A DNA stretch of 64,000 nucleotides from the NCBI GenBank assembly GCA_964483405.1, contig CAZABC010000005.1:1-64000 (forward strand), in the 5' to 3' direction. The notes beneath the pieces are model-generated. The model saw only the letters and a list, made by a program, of their open reading frames with translations, ran no database searches and was not told where the DNA came from. Made by a program: the position numbers and the translations under genes. Of the stretch, positions 60,974-64,000 are shown piece by piece; the first letter of the stretch is position 1; every line of letters starts with the position of its first letter. Source of the stretch: CAZABC01 sp964483405. GTDB lineage: Bacteria > Chloroflexota > Limnocylindria > Limnocylindrales > CSP1-4.

Positions 60974-61969
60974 TCAGCCGCGCTCGGCGGCCCGGAAGAG
61001 TCGCTCGATGACCCGCAGGTTGGCGACCGCGTCCTCCGGTGGGGTCGGCAGTGGCGCCCCGTCGAGGATCGCGGCGGCGAACGCCTCGGCCTCACAGGCA
61101 TACGGGTCGGCGGGCGCGAAGGTGAAGGTCGTCGTGTCCGGGGCCACGGGCGGATCGCCGCCCGCCGTCAGGCTCACGGTCGTCGGCCGGTCGGGCGGGA
61201 TGTTGAAGGGGATGGCGATCGAGATCCGGCCGTCGGTGCCGTAGATGTCGACCCGCTGGTCCGGCTCGCAGCGGGTCGAGCAGGTGAACGTCGCGACACC
61301 ATCCTCGCCGAATGCGAGCAGGCCGCTGGTCAGGGTGTCGACGCCGCTGGTCGGGTCGCGGACGACCGTGGCCGCGACGTGCCCGGGCTCGGCGGCGAAC
61401 AGCATCCGCGAGAGGTTCACCGAGTAGCAGCCGACGTCGTAGAGCGCGCCACCGCCCGTCTCGCGGATGTTGCGGATGTTCGCCGGGTCGTCGTTGTAGT
61501 AGGAGAACCAGCTGTCGACCGCGACGAGCCGCCCGATCCGGCCGGCCGCGACGAGCTCACGGATGGCGATCCACGACGGGTGGAGGCGGTACATGAACGC
61601 CTCCATGAGCAGGACGCCGGCCCGGCGGCAGCCGTCGATCATCCGCTCGGCGTCGGCGGCCGTCATCGCCAGCGGCTTCTCGCAGAGGACGTGCTTTCCC
61701 GCGCGCGCGGCCGCGAGCGTCCAGTCGGCGTGGAGGTGGTTCGGCAGCGGGATGTAGACGGCGTCGACCCCCGGATCGGCGAGCAGCGCCTCGTACGAGC
61801 CGTGGGAGCGCTCGATGCCGAGCCGGTCGGCGGTCGTCCGGGCGAGGACCGGGTCGCGCGAGGCGATCGCCACGACCTCGCAGCGGGCGGCTCGCCCGAT
61901 GCCCGGGATGACCTTCTCGGTCGCGATGGACGCGGTCGAGAGGATCCCCCAGCGGACGGTGGTCGCCAT
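60974..61969 (-). CDS. Gfo/Idh/MocA family NAD(P)-dependent oxidoreductase
   Basis: The 331 residues have the Rossmann start VRWGILSTASIATEKVIPGI and the catalytic EKPLAMTAADAERM with its Lys (near residue 95), typical of sugar or inositol dehydrogenases. The dimerisation sheet follows. The sugar is unknown. It starts 4 bases after the SDR gene stop, so the two form an operon divergent from a ROK regulator, a setting usual for carbohydrate catabolism. Confidence 0.9.
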   Translation of the reverse strand: MATTVRWGILSTASIATEKVIPGIGRAARCEVVAIASRDPVLARTTADRLGIERSHGSYEALLADPGVDAVYIPLPNHLHADWTLAAARAGKHVLCEKPLAMTAADAERMIDGCRRAGVLLMEAFMYRLHPSWIAIRELVAAGRIGRLVAVDSWFSYYNDDPANIRNIRETGGGALYDVGCYSVNLSRMLFAAEPGHVAATVVRDPTSGVDTLTSGLLAFGEDGVATFTCSTRCEPDQRVDIYGTDGRISIAIPFNIPPDRPTTVSLTAGGDPPVAPDTTTFTFAPADPYACEAEAFAAAILDGAPLPTPPEDAVANLRVIERLFRAAERG

Positions 61970-61973
61970 CGGC

Positions 61974-62681
61974 CTAGCCCCAGGAGGTCTCGGTGACCGG
62001 CCGGAGCGCCACCTCGAGGATGCGGTGCGTGCGCGGCCTGGTCAGGACGAACATGACGAGCTCGGCGACGTCCTCGGCCCGCATCATCCCGGCCAGCGCC
62101 GGCATCTCGGGCGTCCGGCCGCGGCCCATCGCGAAGTCGGTCGCCACGCCGCCGGGGCAGACGTTGGTGCAGCGGATGCCGTGCTCGCGGAGCTCGTGGT
62201 CGAGGGCCCGGGTGAGGCCGACCTGGGCGAACTTCGAAGCACAGTACGTCGCCTCGAACGGCAGGCCGCGCCGGCCGGCCTCGCTGGCGACGGTGACGAT
62301 GTCGGCCGCCTCGCTCTCGACGAGGTAGGGGAGGGCCGCCCGGACCGAGTACAGCGCGCCCTTCACGTTGACGTCGATCATCTCCTCGAGCTGGTCGGGG
62401 TCGAGCTCGAGGAAGGGCCCGTAGGCGCCGACGCCGGCGTTGACGACGAGGATGTCGAGGTGGCCGAACCGGGCGACGGTCGCCGCGGCGAGCGCCCGGA
62501 GCGCGGAGGGATCGCGGACGTCGGTCGGCATCGCGACCACGTCGGGCAAGCCGAGGTCCGACCCGCTCCGTGACGCGAGGCCGAGCTTCACGCCGGCGTC
62601 GGCGAGCGAGCGGGCGACCGCGGCGCCGATCCCGCGACTCGCCCCGGTGATGAGGGCCACCCGGCCGTCGAGCTGCTCCAC
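61974..62681 (-). CDS. Short-chain dehydrogenase/reductase
   Basis: The 235-residue SDR has the cofactor loop TGASRGIGAAVAR near residue 12, VNAG in VVNAGVGAYGP near 80, catalytic Ser in VTVASEAG and YCASK (Tyr-x-x-x-Lys) near 150. I chose GTG 62681 because an 11-base perfect Shine-Dalgarno match (62684-62694) lies directly upstream; GTG 62690 lies inside it and is rejected. The substrate is unknown. Confidence 0.9.
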   Translation of the reverse strand: MEQLDGRVALITGASRGIGAAVARSLADAGVKLGLASRSGSDLGLPDVVAMPTDVRDPSALRALAAATVARFGHLDILVVNAGVGAYGPFLELDPDQLEEMIDVNVKGALYSVRAALPYLVESEAADIVTVASEAGRRGLPFEATYCASKFAQVGLTRALDHELREHGIRCTNVCPGGVATDFAMGRGRTPEMPALAGMMRAEDVAELVMFVLTRPRTHRILEVALRPVTETSWG

Positions 62682-62683
62682 GA

Positions 62684-62694
62684 GGATCACCTCC
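62684..62694 (-). promoter_or_regulatory. Full-length Shine-Dalgarno sequence before the SDR gene
   Basis: On the minus strand GGAGGTGATCC matches eleven bases of the anti-Shine-Dalgarno complement AAGGAGGTGATCC, with 8 bases from the GGAGG core to GTG 62681. It is by far the strongest site seen in the window and decides the start. Confidence 0.85.
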
Positions 62695-62731
62695 GCTCTT
62701 GTCAGGCCATGCCCGCGCCGCGCTTCCGGGC

Positions 62732-62737
62732 TTGACA
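62732..62737 (+). promoter_or_regulatory. TTGACA element before the ROK gene
   Basis: A perfect -35 hexamer faces the ROK gene. The best -10-like sequence, TACGAG (62752-62757), is only 14 bases away, shorter than normal. It may need an activator, or be incidental. Confidence 0.3.
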
Positions 62738-62747
62738 TCCGCCCACC

Positions 62748-62753
62748 AGTGTA
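62748..62753 (-). promoter_or_regulatory. Candidate -10 (TACACT) of the SDR-Gfo/Idh operon
   Basis: On the minus strand TACACT lies about 66 bases before GTG 62681, with TTCCAA 16 bases further upstream as a weak -35. The near-palindrome at 62758-62768 lies between the two elements and could be an operator. Confidence 0.4.
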
Positions 62754-62793
62754 CGAGCCTTGCGCAGGTTTGGAAGAGAGGAACACAAACTCG

Positions 62794-64000
62794 ATGCCCT
62801 TCGTCCGCGACGACCTCGGCCAGCGCAGCGAGACGGTCCGCCGGGCGAACCTGCGCGCCATCGTCCGGACGCTCCACGAGGACGGGCCGCTGTCGCGCTC
62901 CGAGCTCGTCGCCCGGACCGGGCTGACCCGGAGCGCGATCCGCGGGCTCGTCGGCGAGCTCGCGACCGCCGGGCTCGCGGTCGAGGAGGCCGCCGTGCGT
63001 CTCGGGACGCCGGGCCGCCCATCGCCGGTCGTCAGGCTCGACCCGGCCCGGGCGGGGGTCCTCGCCCTCGACATCGCCGTCGACTCGCTCGCCGTTGCGC
63101 TCGTCGGGCTCGGCGGCGTGGTGTTCGACCGGCGCCGGGTCGATCGCCCGCGCGAGCGGCGCTCGGTCGAGGAGACCGTCGCCGACCTGGCCGCGCTCGC
63201 CGTCGGGATCGTCGGCGGACGCTCGGAACCGGACGAGATCGTCGGCGTCGGGGTCGCGGTCGTCGGCGTCGTCCGGCGGGCCGACGGCTTCGTCGCGGTC
63301 GCGCCGAACCTCGGCTGGACCGGCGTGCCGATCGCGGACCGGCTCGCCGGCGCGCTCGAGACGACGATCGGCTCGCGCGTCCCGATCGCGGTCGCCAACG
63401 AGGCCGACCTCGGCGTCCTCGCCGAGCATCGTCGCGGCAGCGCGGTCGGGGTCGACGACGTGCTGTACCTGTCGGGCGAGGTCGGGGTCGGCGGCGGCCT
63501 GATCGTCGATGGCCGGCCGCTGACCGGCGCGGCAGGGTATGGCGGCGAGGTCGGGCACGTCCCGTACGAGCCCGACGGCGCGCCGTGCCGCTGCGGGTCG
63601 ATCGGCTGCTGGGAGACGCGGATCGGCGAGGGCGCGCTGCTCGCGCTCGCCGGTCGCCCGGTCGATGGCGGTCGGGCGGCGGTGGACGCGGTCCTCGCCG
63701 ACGCGGCTGCCGGCGATCCGGCTGCCCTCGAGGCGCTCGAGTCGGTCGGGCGGTGGCTGGGGATCGGCCTCGCGGGCCTGGTCAACGTCTTCGATCCCCG
63801 GCGGATCGTCCTCGGTGGCCTGTTCGGACGGATCCATCCCTTCGTCGCCGCGACGGTCGAGCGCGAGCTGGACCGTCGGGCGCTGCCGGCTCCGCGGACG
63901 CTCGTCCGGCTCGGTCCGGCGGCGCTCGGCGAGGACGCGCCGCTGCTCGGGGCGGCCGAGCTCGCCTTCGAGTCGCTGCTCGCCGATCCCGCGGCCTGGA
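62794..64000 (+). CDS. ROK family transcriptional regulator, 3' end outside window
   Basis: ATG 62794, after GAGAGGAA, opens a frame that runs to the window end without a stop (402 residues seen; the family is ~400). Residues ~15-75 are a winged helix-turn-helix (GPLSRSELVARTGLTRSAIRG). The sugar-kinase-like part has GVGVAVVGVV, GEVGVGGGLIVDGRP and the zinc motif GHVPY with CRCGSIGCWE. Such repressors respond to a sugar or its derivative. It is divergent from the SDR-Gfo/Idh operon, its probable target. Confidence 0.93.
   Translation, partial: MPFVRDDLGQRSETVRRANLRAIVRTLHEDGPLSRSELVARTGLTRSAIRGLVGELATAGLAVEEAAVRLGTPGRPSPVVRLDPARAGVLALDIAVDSLAVALVGLGGVVFDRRRVDRPRERRSVEETVADLAALAVGIVGGRSEPDEIVGVGVAVVGVVRRADGFVAVAPNLGWTGVPIADRLAGALETTIGSRVPIAVANEADLGVLAEHRRGSAVGVDDVLYLSGEVGVGGGLIVDGRPLTGAAGYGGEVGHVPYEPDGAPCRCGSIGCWETRIGEGALLALAGRPVDGGRAAVDAVLADAAAGDPAALEALESVGRWLGIGLAGLVNVFDPRRIVLGGLFGRIHPFVAATVERELDRRALPAPRTLVRLGPAALGEDAPLLGAAELAFESLLADPAAW

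Overview
The window is very G+C-rich (well above 65% by eye), almost fully coding, with many GTG starts and stop/start overlaps. No gene-free stretch exceeds 300 bases. I see no tRNA, rRNA, CRISPR array, insertion sequence or prophage gene. Gene order and family types (zinc-binding S4, S14, L36 and L24; a MutL/GlmL-like ATPase; CdaA-YbbR-GlmM) fit a high-GC, probably uncultured Chloroflexota bacterium. That placement is an inference and was not tested by phylogeny.

Region 1 (1-18113) is the information-processing core: the 3' part of tuf, the complete S10-spc-alpha superoperon (rpsJ to rplQ, with secY, adk, map, infA and rpoA in canonical order), then truA, rplM and rpsI. Region 2 (18167-28344) starts with a TPR protein and continues with c-di-AMP and cell-wall genes (cdaA, ybbR, glmM, glmS), acpS, nnrD, alr, a macro-domain gene and a small unknown gene. 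Region 3 (28372-31079) is a MutL-like ATPase plus an uncharacterised KOW-containing protein. Region 4 (31147-36305) is a tightly coupled t6A-modification and translation block (tsaE-tsaB-rimI-tsaD-rsmA-ispE-ridA). Region 5 (36342-41587) holds glmU preceded by a consensus-like promoter and a possible Arg-rich leader peptide, a CorC/CNNM protein, a convergent prenyl diphosphate synthase, recO and a PPOX-fold enzyme.

Region 6 (41658-54336) contains glyS, two membrane genes, an ECF sigma factor with a membrane-anchored beta-propeller partner, an NfnAB/SudAB-like flavoprotein pair, a frameshifted AIM24-family gene, a CPBP-type membrane protein, a ferredoxin-NADP reductase-like protein and pyruvate phosphate dikinase. 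Region 7 (54356-64000) is the accessory part: a reverse-strand set (CRTAC1 beta-propeller, M24-fold probable pseudoenzyme, FAD oxidoreductase) divergent from a vanadium haloperoxidase-like lipoprotein, then an SDR-Gfo/Idh pair divergent from a ROK regulator that runs off the window.

The most interesting regulatory signal is a recurring TAnnnT hexamer placed 6-9 bases before start codons that have no Shine-Dalgarno sequence (MutL-like gene, tsaE, recO, prenyl synthase, cdaA). It suggests leaderless transcription. The best candidates for undescribed biology are the MutL-like/KOW module, the glmU leader peptide, the CTG start of alr, and the M24 pseudoenzyme/oxidoreductase cluster beside the haloperoxidase.
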